A stretch of 64,000 bases of DNA from JAYFQF01 sp034927285 (GCA_034927285.1 JAYFQF010000026.1:13001-77000); one strand, 5' to 3'. Positions 8,650 to 16,273 are shown, counted from the stretch's first letter. Program-made: numbers and translations. Notes: generated by a model not told the origin, from the letters alone.

Positions 8650-9090
8650 ATCGGGATAATCCGCTACGAACCTGCTGTATGCCAATTGAATATCTGCATG
8701 AGGCTTTGTGAAAGCAGAAATCAAGGGGAGGGGGAGCGCCGACCTGTTTTTTATGGCGTCATTTAGCCTGCGTTATCCTCGGTAAAAAATAGTGACTTGG
8801 GCTGTGGCGTAATTGTGAACCATTGTGGATTATCTGAATTTACCTGTTGATGTGTTGTTTTTTGGCATCACTTTGGCAGGCGGCGCCGGCTTACTTGGAT
8901 TAAAGCGAGTGTGCTTTACCGAGAAATATGAATAATTCATTCTGACATTTCCAATATTTACGGAAAACGGCCCGGGGAAATCTGTTGTATCCAAATGTCT
9001 TATTAAAAGGGCTGCCGCTCTTTGGTTTCTCAACCAATTTGCTGCAGCTCTTTTTAGCAAAAAATTTGTGCGTTAAATCCTGGATAGATA
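8650..9090. other. Intergenic stretch without recognisable gene
   Basis: No convincing gene is seen on either strand. One short frame from about 8823 (product with LFFGITLAGGAGLLGLK) could encode a peptide of about 38 residues, but it lacks a ribosome binding site and a recognisable family. The right end holds a terminator-like hairpin, listed separately. Confidence 0.5.
9005..9055 (+). terminator. Probable terminator after the CGGC-DUF134 unit
   Basis: AAAAGGGCTGC (9005-9015) pairs with GCAGCTCTTTT (9044-9054) with one wobble. A second inner stem TTGGTT/AACCAA lies in the loop, and the structure ends in a T run. It separates the first transcript from the Mrp promoter 35 bases downstream. 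Confidence 0.6.
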
Positions 9091-9119
9091 TTGACATATG
9101 CCCATAACCGCCTTACAAT
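9091..9119 (+). promoter_or_regulatory. Promoter with TATGCCCATAA spacer element (copy 2)
   Basis: TTGACA (9091-9096), a 17-base spacer starting TATGCCCATAA, then TACAAT (9114-9119). A degenerate second copy, TAAGACCATAAT, lies at 9134-9145 downstream. It drives the Mrp ATPase and the genes behind it. Confidence 0.8.
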
Positions 9120-9249
9120 AATGATTACGAGCATAAGACCATAATTGCGGAAAATAGGATAACCCGGCCTGCCCATAAAGCCCCTGGGCGGGATCCGGGC
9201 AGGAAGGCAGTTTTCCGCGAAACCATTCAGGAGGGAGAGTTGAAGGACA

Positions 9250-10101
9250 ATGCCGGAAGAGAAGAAAGCCTGTTCAGACAGCGAATGTACCAAAGAATCC
9301 TGCCGGGGGTGTGAAAAAAGTCCCCAAAGCTTTCTGGAAAAAACAAATGAATTGACTTCCATCAAGAACGTGATCGGCGTAGTCAGCGGTAAGGGCGGCG
9401 TGGGGAAATCCCTGGTTACGGGGATGCTTTCGGTCTTGATGAGGCGAAAAGGATATAATACGGGAATTTTAGACGCGGATATAACAGGACCCTCAATTCC
9501 GAAAATGTTCGGTCTGACCGGAAAGGCCCAGGGAAGCGAACTGGGCCTCTTTCCGGAAAAAACCCCCGATGGTATCCGGATTATGTCCATCAATCTGCTG
9601 CTGGATCAAACGGATGCGCCGGTGATCTGGAGAGGGCCTTTGCTTGCCGGCACCGTCAAGCAGTTCTGGACGGATGTGATCTGGGGAGATCTGGACTTTT
9701 TGTTTATTGATCTGCCTCCGGGAACAGGGGATGTACCTCTGACCGTATTCCAGTCGATTCCGTTGAATGGAATTGTCATCGTGACTTCACCCCAGGAGCT
9801 TGTATCCATGATCGTTAAAAAGGCATACAACATGGCGCGGCAGATGGATATCCCCGTGTTAGGAGCTGTGGAAAATATGAGCTATGTGAAATGTCCGGAT
9901 TGTGGAAAAGAAATCAGGATCTTTGGGGAAGGCAGGCTGACGGAGACCGGAAAGGAACTGGGCATAGAGGTTCTCGGCAGGGTGCCGATCGATCCGGATA
10001 TGGCCTGGCTTGCCGATGAGGGAAAATTTGAGCGGTTCAACAACGATTATTTAACCGACGCGGCGGCGCATATTGAACGGATGTTCGCTGAAAGGGAGTG
10101 A
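9250..10101 (+). CDS. Mrp/NBP35 family P-loop ATPase, iron-sulfur carrier
   Basis: The 283-residue protein has the deviant Walker A GVVSGKGGVGKS, the family motif DADITGPSIPKMFGL, and DLPPGTGDVPLTV. A CPDC pair lies in the C-terminal half (MSYVKCPDCGKE) and binds a bridging 4Fe-4S cluster in this family. The N-terminus also has four Cys at residues 8, 13, 18 and 21, reminiscent of the Nbp35 N-terminal cluster site, although the spacing differs. Family members carry or transfer Fe-S clusters to apoproteins. It is the first gene of a unit with NifX- and MinD-type proteins. Confidence 0.92.
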   Translation: MPEEKKACSDSECTKESCRGCEKSPQSFLEKTNELTSIKNVIGVVSGKGGVGKSLVTGMLSVLMRRKGYNTGILDADITGPSIPKMFGLTGKAQGSELGLFPEKTPDGIRIMSINLLLDQTDAPVIWRGPLLAGTVKQFWTDVIWGDLDFLFIDLPPGTGDVPLTVFQSIPLNGIVIVTSPQELVSMIVKKAYNMARQMDIPVLGAVENMSYVKCPDCGKEIRIFGEGRLTETGKELGIEVLGRVPIDPDMAWLADEGKFERFNNDYLTDAAAHIERMFAERE

Positions 10102-10160
10102 AAAAAGACAAAAGAATTGCGGAAAACGCAAAAACCATGGCGGGCGAAGGGGGAAAAGAG

Positions 10161-10535
10161 ATGAAATTGATCGTACCGGCGGAAAGCAAATCCCTGGAGG
10201 GACCTGTCTGCCCTTCTTTTGGACGGACTCCTCTGTTTTTATTATTTGACACCGAAGACGGAAGTTATGAGTTTTTAGAAAACACGGCGGCCGCAAGCCA
10301 GGGCGGAGCCGGGATCCGGGCGGCCCAAATGCTGGCGGACAGCGGAGCTTCGGCCATGATCACCTATCGCTGCGGGGAGAATGCCGCTCAGGTCCTGCAT
10401 GCCGCCGGCGTCGGGATGTATAAAGCCCAGGACGGTTCTGTTTCCGACAATATCGTGAAATTCAAGGAAGGGAAGCTGTCTTTGCTGGAGGAAATCCATC
10501 CCGGCTTTCACCATCATGGGGGTGGCGGGAGATGA
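10161..10535 (+). CDS. NifX/NifB-type dinitrogenase iron-molybdenum cofactor domain protein
   Basis: The 124-residue protein begins MKLIVPAESKSLEGPVCPSFGRTPLF and has the domain core GGAGIRAAQMLADSGASAMIT. This is the fold that binds Fe-S or FeMo-cofactor precursors in NifX, NafY and related proteins. It ends in a His/Gly-rich tail, HPGFHHHGGGGR. ATG 10161 was chosen because AAGGGGGA lies 6 bases upstream and the domain starts there; a GTG at 10098 would add 21 unlikely residues. The stop overlaps the next start. No nitrogenase genes are nearby, so a nitrogen-fixation role is unlikely. Confidence 0.85.
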   Translation: MKLIVPAESKSLEGPVCPSFGRTPLFLLFDTEDGSYEFLENTAAASQGGAGIRAAQMLADSGASAMITYRCGENAAQVLHAAGVGMYKAQDGSVSDNIVKFKEGKLSLLEEIHPGFHHHGGGGR

Positions 10536-11365
10536 GGATTGCCGTACTCAGCGGCAAAGGCGGGACAGGAAAGACCTTTGTGTCCGTAAATTTATCCTGC
10601 GCCGCTGCAGAAGCGGTATACGTGGATTGCGATGTCGAGGAGCCTAACGGCTATCTGTTTTTGAAACCGGAGATTATGGAAAGGCTGCCGGTTACGGTAA
10701 CCGTACCCGAAGTGGAGCCGGGCAAGTGCACAAGCTGCCGGAAATGCGTGGATTTCTGCAAATATAACGCACTGGCGCTGATCAGGGATAAGCTTCTGAT
10801 CTTCCATGAGGTATGCCATTCCTGCGGAGGCTGTATGCTTTTTTGCCCCGCTAAGGCAATCACGGAAAAAGAAAGGGAAATCGGCGCCATTGCAGAGGGC
10901 AGATCCGGCAATGTAACCGTTCTCACCGGATTCCTGAATACAGGCGAGGTATCCGGGGTGCCGGTGATAAAAAAACTGATGAACAAACTGCCCCGAAACG
11001 GTCAAATTGTGATTGACTGTCCGCCGGGGAGCGCGTGTATCGTGATGGAAAGCATCCGGGAAGCCGACTATTGCGTATTGGTTGCCGAGCCGTCGCTGTT
11101 TGGAGTTCATAATCTGTCTATGGTATACGATCTGGTCAGGCTGTTTGATAAACCCTTTGGCGTGGTGCTAAATAAATGCCTGCCTGAAGAAAATCCGGCC
11201 GAAGGGTTTTGCTCCGGCCATCAGATCAGGATCCTCGGGAGGATCCCCTATGACGCGGAACTGGGGAAGCTCAATTCCCAAGGACATATTGCGGTTCGTG
11301 AAAGCAAGCCTTACCGGGAGTTCTTTTGTGCTTTGCTGAAACGCATTACCGGGGAGGCGGAGTGA
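10532..11365 (+). CDS. MinD-superfamily P-loop ATPase with inserted ferredoxin domain (first copy)
   Basis: The 277-residue product has the ATP-binding VLSGKGGTGKTFVSVNL. Two 4Fe-4S motifs follow in the middle, CTSCRKCVDFCKYNA and CHSCGGCMLFCPAKA. Then come the MinD-like IVIDCPPGSACIVMESI and VVLNKCLPE. The architecture is that of the COG1149-type proteins. These are found in pairs in anaerobes, with Mrp and NifX relatives, for example in Desulfovibrio orp loci. The exact reaction is unknown. ATP-driven electron or cluster transfer is plausible. The start overlaps the previous stop, and the second copy starts in its own stop codon. Confidence 0.9.
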   Translation: MRIAVLSGKGGTGKTFVSVNLSCAAAEAVYVDCDVEEPNGYLFLKPEIMERLPVTVTVPEVEPGKCTSCRKCVDFCKYNALALIRDKLLIFHEVCHSCGGCMLFCPAKAITEKEREIGAIAEGRSGNVTVLTGFLNTGEVSGVPVIKKLMNKLPRNGQIVIDCPPGSACIVMESIREADYCVLVAEPSLFGVHNLSMVYDLVRLFDKPFGVVLNKCLPEENPAEGFCSGHQIRILGRIPYDAELGKLNSQGHIAVRESKPYREFFCALLKRITGEAE

Positions 11366-12240
11366 TGAAACAGCTTTTGATCCTGAGCGGCAAAGGCGGT
11401 ACAGGTAAGACCACAGTGGCAGGCGCGCTGATCGAATTCGGCAGGAGCCGCGCTTTCGCGGACTGCGATGTGGACGCCCCGAACCTTCATCTGGTCGTAT
11501 CCCCGGGACCCTGGCCGGAAAAAACGGATTACTACGGATTTGGCAAGGCGCGTATCGACGTTTCCCGCTGCGCCGGCTGCGGTCTGTGTGAGGAAAGCTG
11601 CCGCTTTGGGGCAATCAAGGATTTTTCGGTGGATGAATTTCAGTGCGAAGGCTGCGGGGTCTGTGTGGAAATCTGCCCGGTGCAGGCGATTTCCATGCAG
11701 GATCATCTGTCCGGGCAGCTGACGCTGGATAAAACCGATCAAAGGGCGTTTTCCACCGCGCGGCTCAGGATGGGCAGCGGCGCGTCGGGTAAGCTGGTGA
11801 CAGAGGTGAAAAAGCGGCTGGTCCAGGAAGCGGCGGATGAAAAGCTTGCCGTCATAGACGGCTCACCGGGCATCGGCTGCCCTGTCATCGCCTCCATCAG
11901 CGGCGCGGACCTGGTGCTTATTGTGGCCGAACCGACGGTATCGGGCATACACGATATGAAGAGGATTATCGATACTTCAACGCATTTCGGCGTGAGGAGC
12001 GTTGTCTGCATCAACAAGTATGATGTAAATTTGGTTAACGCCAAGAAAATTGCAGGCTATTGCAGCCGCCATAAAATCCCCGTTGTGGGCCTGATCCCTT
12101 TTGATGAAACGGTGATAAAGGCGCTGAACCGCTGCCGCAGCATCGCCGCTTATCCGGAGAGCCCGGCGGGCAGGGCGATCGCAGAAATCTGGGAAAATAT
12201 TTATCACAATTATTTGAGGAGTGATGCGGCCGGAAACTGA
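11365..12240 (+). CDS. MinD-superfamily P-loop ATPase with inserted ferredoxin domain (second copy)
   Basis: The 291-residue partner of the preceding gene has the Walker-type LILSGKGGTGKTTVAGALIEF. Two ferredoxin motifs are present, CAGCGLCEESCRFGA and CEGCGVCVEICPVQA. It also has DGSPGIGCPVIASISGADLV and VVCINKYDVN. The ATG at 11365 shares one base with the previous TGA. The two copies are clearly diverged (the spacing around the cluster motifs differs), so they probably form a heterodimer rather than being recent duplicates (inference). Confidence 0.9.
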   Translation: MKQLLILSGKGGTGKTTVAGALIEFGRSRAFADCDVDAPNLHLVVSPGPWPEKTDYYGFGKARIDVSRCAGCGLCEESCRFGAIKDFSVDEFQCEGCGVCVEICPVQAISMQDHLSGQLTLDKTDQRAFSTARLRMGSGASGKLVTEVKKRLVQEAADEKLAVIDGSPGIGCPVIASISGADLVLIVAEPTVSGIHDMKRIIDTSTHFGVRSVVCINKYDVNLVNAKKIAGYCSRHKIPVVGLIPFDETVIKALNRCRSIAAYPESPAGRAIAEIWENIYHNYLRSDAAGN

Positions 12241-12354
12241 ATGACGGCTCTCGCGTTTTGTAACGGGTTCCTGATGCCGGGGAGCACAGGCATTATTGAT
12301 TGTTCTATGTCGAATCAGTCTGTTAACGAATATAAATCTGCAAAGGAGAAAATG

Positions 12355-12714
12355 ATGATGAAAATCGCAGTCGCAAGCGAAGGAAAGATGGTAACGGAGC
12401 ATTTCGGTCATTGTGAGGGATTTGCCGTCTTTGAGGCCGAAGACAATCAGATCAAAAGCAGGCAATTTATTCCCAATCCTGGGCACAGGCCCGGCTTTTT
12501 GCCGGTCTTTCTTCATGATAAGGGAGTCAATGTTATTATTTCCGGAGGCATGGGGGGAGGCGCTGTAGATATCTTTAATGAAAAGGGGATCGAGGTGATC
12601 ACCGGAGCCTCCGGAGAAGCTGAGGAGGCCGTAAACAGCTATCTGCAGGGCAGCCTGAAATCAACGGGTTCTGTTTGTCATGAACATCAGCATGCCGACG
12701 AATGCGGGAAATAA
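12355..12714 (+). CDS. NifX-type dinitrogenase iron-molybdenum cofactor domain protein
   Basis: The product is about 119 residues. MKIAVASEGKMVTEHFGHCEGFAVF and VIISGGMGGGAVDIFNEKGIEVITG are classic for this family of cofactor or cluster carriers. The C-terminus is His/Cys-rich (VCHEHQHADECGK). Three consecutive ATGs (12352, 12355, 12358) follow AAAGGAG (12342-12348). 12355 is used, and 12358 is equally possible. It ends the Mrp unit and is followed by a strong terminator. Confidence 0.88.
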   Translation: MMKIAVASEGKMVTEHFGHCEGFAVFEAEDNQIKSRQFIPNPGHRPGFLPVFLHDKGVNVIISGGMGGGAVDIFNEKGIEVITGASGEAEEAVNSYLQGSLKSTGSVCHEHQHADECGK

Positions 12715-12759
12715 GAGAGGATAAGCGCTCCAAAACTAAAAGGTTGAAATAAATCATAG

Positions 12760-12797
12760 AAAAGCCTGCCCTCCGGTCAAAAGGGGGCAGGCTTTTT
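12760..12797 (+). terminator. Rho-independent terminator of the Mrp/MinD unit
   Basis: AAAGCCTGCCC and GGGCAGGCTTTTT form an 11-bp stem with a 12-base loop ending in a T run. Because both ends carry A/T runs it may also act on the convergent radical SAM gene on the minus strand. Confidence 0.85.
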
Positions 12798-12931
12798 CCG
12801 CTTATGGCTTATCCGTTTCTTTCCATCCGAAACTTCAGCTTTGGGGACGGCTGCAACCGGTCCGGCTCAGGTAATACGCCGGCATAGCCGGCGTTATCCG
12901 GGGATCAGACGGGCATTGAAGCTGATTTGAG

Positions 12932-13879
12932 CTATTTCTTATGGATATTCTTTCTGTAAAACCGTTTTCCCTCATACATAAATTCAATCAGCCGGCCCTG
13001 GTCCACCAGCCTGGTGATGATCGCTCTATCGGCATTCCTTTTTTTCAGCAGATCATTGATGATATCTTCCCGGACCGGATGCACCGACGCAATGCTCAGC
13101 ATGTCCTCCGCGATGGATTCGGTAAAGAAAAATCCTTCCTCTTTTTCATCTCCGGTAATGCATTCGACATCTGTTCCGGAGAGGCTGCGGATGATCCGGG
13201 CGGCGTTGGCAAGGGCGGCCTTTGAAGCCCTTTTTACGGCGCTTTCGGCGGGAGGACGGGTGGGAACCAAAAGATAAGCCTTACTTGGGCGGATCAATGA
13301 CAGCTGTTCCGCGATTTTACCGATACAGGCTTCCTGATCGTTTATCCCCTCCACAAGCATGGATTCGGTTACCAGGGTGCCTTTATAGGCTTTGGAAAAC
13401 TCAATAATCCCATTCATTATTCTCTTGTGGTTCAATGAGCCGTGGGGCCTGTCAATCTTACGCCACGTCGCTTCCTCAGCGGCATCAAGGCTGACCGATA
13501 CCCAATCCGCTTTCATCAAATCGTCTTTCACTTCATCCATCCAAATAAGCGACGCGTTGGTAATCACCGCGATTTTTACCTGAAGCGGCCTGAGGAGTTG
13601 GATCTCCGCGCCAAGATTGACGTCAAGGGTCGGTTCGCCGTCAGGCACAAAAGAAAAATAGTCGGCGCTTTCCTGTCTGCTTTCCAGCTGTTTTATTTTC
13701 ATTTCTGCCTCTCGGCAGATGACCTCCGGACTATAGAACTCACCCCTGCTGATCTGCATCCTGTCCGTCCTGCCAAGCTGACAGTAAATACAGGAATAGG
13801 AGCAGGTTTTGGGCGGGATATTGTTAATTCCAATGCTCCGGCCCAAACGTCTTGACGGGACAGGACCATATACAATCAT
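12932..13879 (-). CDS. Radical SAM protein (COG0731-like)
   Basis: The 315-residue protein begins MIVYGPVPSRRLGRSIGINN. The radical SAM cluster motif CSYSCIYC is at about residues 27-34. VPDGEPTLD stands in for the SAM-binding GGEP loop, and ITNASLIW follows. The C-terminal 60 residues look like a winged-helix (VREDIINDLLKKRN, ITRLVDQGRLIEF). This subfamily regularly sits beside Mrp/MinD-type Fe-S gene clusters, but its substrate is not known. It is transcribed with the small ferredoxin upstream from the third TATGCCCATAA promoter. Confidence 0.88.
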   Translation of the reverse strand: MIVYGPVPSRRLGRSIGINNIPPKTCSYSCIYCQLGRTDRMQISRGEFYSPEVICREAEMKIKQLESRQESADYFSFVPDGEPTLDVNLGAEIQLLRPLQVKIAVITNASLIWMDEVKDDLMKADWVSVSLDAAEEATWRKIDRPHGSLNHKRIMNGIIEFSKAYKGTLVTESMLVEGINDQEACIGKIAEQLSLIRPSKAYLLVPTRPPAESAVKRASKAALANAARIIRSLSGTDVECITGDEKEEGFFFTESIAEDMLSIASVHPVREDIINDLLKKRNADRAIITRLVDQGRLIEFMYEGKRFYRKNIHKK

Positions 13880-13911
13880 ATCCTTTCAGCCTCCATTGAA
13901 TCATTCTAACG

Positions 13912-14079
13912 TTATAAGTTGATTGCCCCGGACGGGCATTCGCCAACACAAGCCCCGCACTCAACGCAGTCATCGCCGACGACTGCGCTGCCACCCTCAA
14001 GCTTGATTGCCTCAACAGGACATACGTCCTGGCAGCGGCCACAGCCGATGCAAATTTCTTTATTTACCCTGACTGCCAT
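13912..14079 (-). CDS. Small 2[4Fe-4S] ferredoxin
   Basis: The 55-residue protein begins MAVRVNKE. It has two complete cluster motifs, CIGCGRCQDVCP and CVECGACVGECP, in a clostridial-type ferredoxin. The ATG at 14079 follows AAAGGAG. It is the first gene of the minus-strand unit with the radical SAM protein and is presumably its electron donor or that of the MinD-ferredoxin proteins (inference). Confidence 0.93.
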   Translation of the reverse strand: MAVRVNKEICIGCGRCQDVCPVEAIKLEGGSAVVGDDCVECGACVGECPSGAINL

Positions 14080-14123
14080 CAAAATCATCTCCTTTAATGC
14101 TTAACATTAAATAATTATTGGCC

Positions 14124-14159
14124 TATGCCCATAATTATCATAATAACATTATGGGCATA
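14124..14159. promoter_or_regulatory. Inverted-repeat operator at the ferredoxin promoter
   Basis: TATGCCCATAAT (14124-14135) and ATTATGGGCATA (14148-14159) are a perfect 12-bp inverted repeat with a 12-base gap. The -10 box lies inside the gap, so a bound dimer would cover the promoter. This is the only one of the three sites with two perfect half-sites. Confidence 0.75.
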
Positions 14160-14165
14160 TGTCAA
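14137..14165 (-). promoter_or_regulatory. Promoter with TATGCCCATAA spacer element (copy 3)
   Basis: Read on the minus strand: TTGACA (14165-14160), a 17-base spacer beginning TATGCCCATAAT, then TATGAT (14142-14137). It drives the ferredoxin and radical SAM genes. Confidence 0.8.
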
Positions 14166-14277
14166 TAAAATTACGTAAAAAATATCAAACGCGGAGATAA
14201 AAAAGGCGGCGGTTTGCAGAAATCCTTGACTTCTGTAAACTACCGCTGAAATTTACATGGAAATGCGCAATCCGTAT

Positions 14278-14703
14278 TCACTTTTTCAAATTCTGCTTAT
14301 CCGGGAATGTGCCTGATAAGTTCTGTGGTTTCCGCTCATTTTCACTCTCCAGCCGCGGCCGTATCCGGTCCGGGAGCTGTTGCACCACATGCCGGGGATC
14401 ATGGGCCAGATGCCCTTCCTGACCGGGAGCAATTTCAATATCCCTACCCTGTGCATATGCCGATGCCGCTAACGCAGCCGGACGATCCGAATGATAATGC
14501 ACGGTTATATCATCCATACTAGAGCCTGAAAGGCATTTGTTGTCTGCGCCCAATCCATCCGGCAAACCGGTCTTGTTCTCCTTTTACATCAACAATTCTC
14601 CTTGTCGAATATGCTTATCGGTTACTGAAGTCTTCCGGCCATCTTCGCCTGTCTCCGCTTCCTTGGCCAAGCCTTCCTGTGTTATGAATCCACAGAAGGG
14701 GCT
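14278..14703 (-). pseudogene. Decayed DUF4157-type protein fragment
   Basis: The minus-strand translation from about 14565 contains SMDDITVHYHSDRPAAL, AYAQGRDIEIAPGQEGHL and HDPRHVVQQ. This is the DUF4157 pattern (SLDDVxVHYNSDKP, GTDIxVAPGQExHLPHEAWHVVQQ), but the usual HExxH motif reads HDPRH. An in-frame TAA at 14584-14586 separates it from an upstream stretch in the same frame. The fragment stops 40 residues after the motif with no partner domain. DUF4157 is usually found in large secreted or contractile-injection-associated proteins. This copy looks dead. Confidence 0.55.
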
Positions 14704-15474
14704 TTATTCAAACAGATAACAAGTCATGGACAATGTGCCTAAGGTGCACGAATTATTAAATACGGTCAGTCTGTCGCTCCTGCCGGCTGCCCCCAGGACA
14801 TATAGAAGGGGGAAAAAGTGATCGGGCGTATGAAACGCCAGAGCCGCCGATTGCCCGGCATTGCTGTAGTTTAGAACATTATCATATTGGCCGGCAATAA
14901 TACTGTCCTTAATATACGTATCAAATTCCAATGCCCAGGGATAACCGCCCGCCATGTCCCAGTTGATACCCGACAAATTGTGTACCACGTTGCCGCTGCC
15001 GAAAATCATTACGCCCTTATCGCGCAGGGATGCAAGTTCACGGCCTATTTTGAAATGAGTGGCGGCGCCGGCCCTTGCATCAATACTCAGCTGAAAAACA
15101 GGAATATCAGCCTCCGGGTACATCCTGCATAAAACCGACCATGTGCCATGGTCAATTCCCCAGCTGTTGTCGATTTCCACTGCTTCGCTCAGCAGCGACA
15201 TTGCCTCATGAGCATTCTTTGGCGCTCCGTCAGGCTGGTAAACGACACGGTACAAAGCCTCCGGAAACCCATACATATCATAGACGATCTCAGGTTTTAT
15301 GGAGTCCGTTATTTTCGTCCCGTTTGTAAACCAATGCGCTGATACCGACACAATGGCTTCGGGCTTTTTTATGCAGTTGGCGACTTTTTCCCAAGCGTTC
15401 GTATACTCGTTGTCCTCAATGGCATTCATGGGCGATCCGTGTCCAATAAATAATGCCGGCATTCTCTCTGACAT
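14704..15474 (-). CDS. LigB-family extradiol dioxygenase (4,5-DOPA dioxygenase-like, YgiD type)
   Basis: The 256-residue protein begins MSERMPALFIGHGSPMNAIEDNEYT. SVSAHWFTNGTKIT, GIDHGTWSVL, MIFGSGNVVHNL and LAFHTPDHFFPLLYVLGAA supply the His residues of the LigB zinc or iron site. This is the standard YgiD/DODA length and order. The family opens catechol rings or acts on related aromatics; the natural substrate here is unknown. It is divergent from the marR-suf operon. The operator between them might serve both directions (inference). Confidence 0.9.
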   Translation of the reverse strand: MSERMPALFIGHGSPMNAIEDNEYTNAWEKVANCIKKPEAIVSVSAHWFTNGTKITDSIKPEIVYDMYGFPEALYRVVYQPDGAPKNAHEAMSLLSEAVEIDNSWGIDHGTWSVLCRMYPEADIPVFQLSIDARAGAATHFKIGRELASLRDKGVMIFGSGNVVHNLSGINWDMAGGYPWALEFDTYIKDSIIAGQYDNVLNYSNAGQSAALAFHTPDHFFPLLYVLGAAGRSDRLTVFNNSCTLGTLSMTCYLFE

Positions 15475-15677
15475 TTCTGTTTCTCCTCACAAATCATTTT
15501 CACAGCCGTATCATAAAAATTATATGCTTCAGAGGTTTCATCCAATCCCGTTACACGAGGGGGAAGGCGGAAGCTTCTCTTGAATTATATAACGATTTTA
15601 TCACACAAACGAAATGAAGTCGATTTTCCTTTCAGGACCGACTGGCGGCGGTCCACCCCGGCACTGTCAATTTTCTT

Positions 15678-15722
15678 TAGCTACTAAAAAATGTTGACTT
15701 TTTTGTTTAGTAACTATATAAT
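15678..15722 (+). promoter_or_regulatory. marR-suf promoter with inverted-repeat operator
   Basis: TTGACT (15694-15699) and TATAAT (15717-15722) are 17 bases apart. An 11-bp inverted repeat with one mismatch, TAGCTACTAAA (15678-15688) and TTTAGTAACTA (15706-15716), flanks the -35 box and abuts the -10 box. It is probably the binding site of the MarR protein encoded just downstream. Confidence 0.75.
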
Positions 15723-15733
15723 ATTTTTGGGTG

Positions 15734-16273
15734 ATGGAAATGTGCAGAAAAGAAGAACTGATAAAAAAGCTGTATCAGGCGTTAAACATCATGATCTGCG
15801 AGTCGAAAATCGCCAGAAGCTACGGAACGGAACACAAACTGACCTATGCGGACATCAGCCTGCTGAAATGCGTGCAGCGCAATGAGGACGCCAAGGCATG
15901 CGTGCTTTCCCAATACCTGGGCATTACAAACGGCGCGGTAACGCAGCTTGCCAAAAAACTTGAAGGAAAGGGGTATCTGAAGCCATACCGGGTCACCGGA
16001 AATAAAAAGGAAGTGTATTATAAACTGACGGCCGAGGGGGAAACGGCCTGCCGGGGCTATGACCGGCATGATGAGAAGATGCTGTCCGACATCGAGGGTT
16101 ATATCGACACCCTGGACGACGATACCATCGAAAAAATCATCGGCCTGTTCCAGGTGGTTGCCGACAGCACCGCCGTGTACGAACATTGCTCCATTAAGCA
16201 TGCCGCCGAAAATACCGGCCATGATCAGCAGACAGGGATAAAGAGGTGCGAAAAATGCCAAAGAATTTATTAA
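15734..16273 (+). CDS. MarR-family regulator, first gene of the suf operon
   Basis: The 179-residue protein has the winged-helix core KLTYADISLLKCVQRNED, LSQYLGITNGAVTQLAKKLEGKGYL and KKEVYYKLTAEGE. It has eight Cys, including a C-terminal CEKC pair and a Cys/His-rich end (HCSIKHAAENTGHDQQ), unusual for MarR. The ribosome binding site is weak (TTGGGTG), as in many autoregulators; ATG 15740 is an alternative start. Its end overlaps sufC. Position and Cys content suggest it senses Fe-S status or oxidants and represses suf, as SufR or IscR do elsewhere (inference). Confidence 0.85.
   Translation: MEMCRKEELIKKLYQALNIMICESKIARSYGTEHKLTYADISLLKCVQRNEDAKACVLSQYLGITNGAVTQLAKKLEGKGYLKPYRVTGNKKEVYYKLTAEGETACRGYDRHDEKMLSDIEGYIDTLDDDTIEKIIGLFQVVADSTAVYEHCSIKHAAENTGHDQQTGIKRCEKCQRIY

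Noticed and set aside
8823..8935. Short frame with a hydrophobic stretch LFFGITLAGGAGLLGLK
   Set aside because: No ribosome binding site, no recognisable family, about 38 codons, and it lies between a gene and a terminator.
10098..10160. Upstream GTG start for the first NifX-domain protein
   Set aside because: It would add 21 charged residues unlike the family, while an ATG with a strong site lies at 10161.
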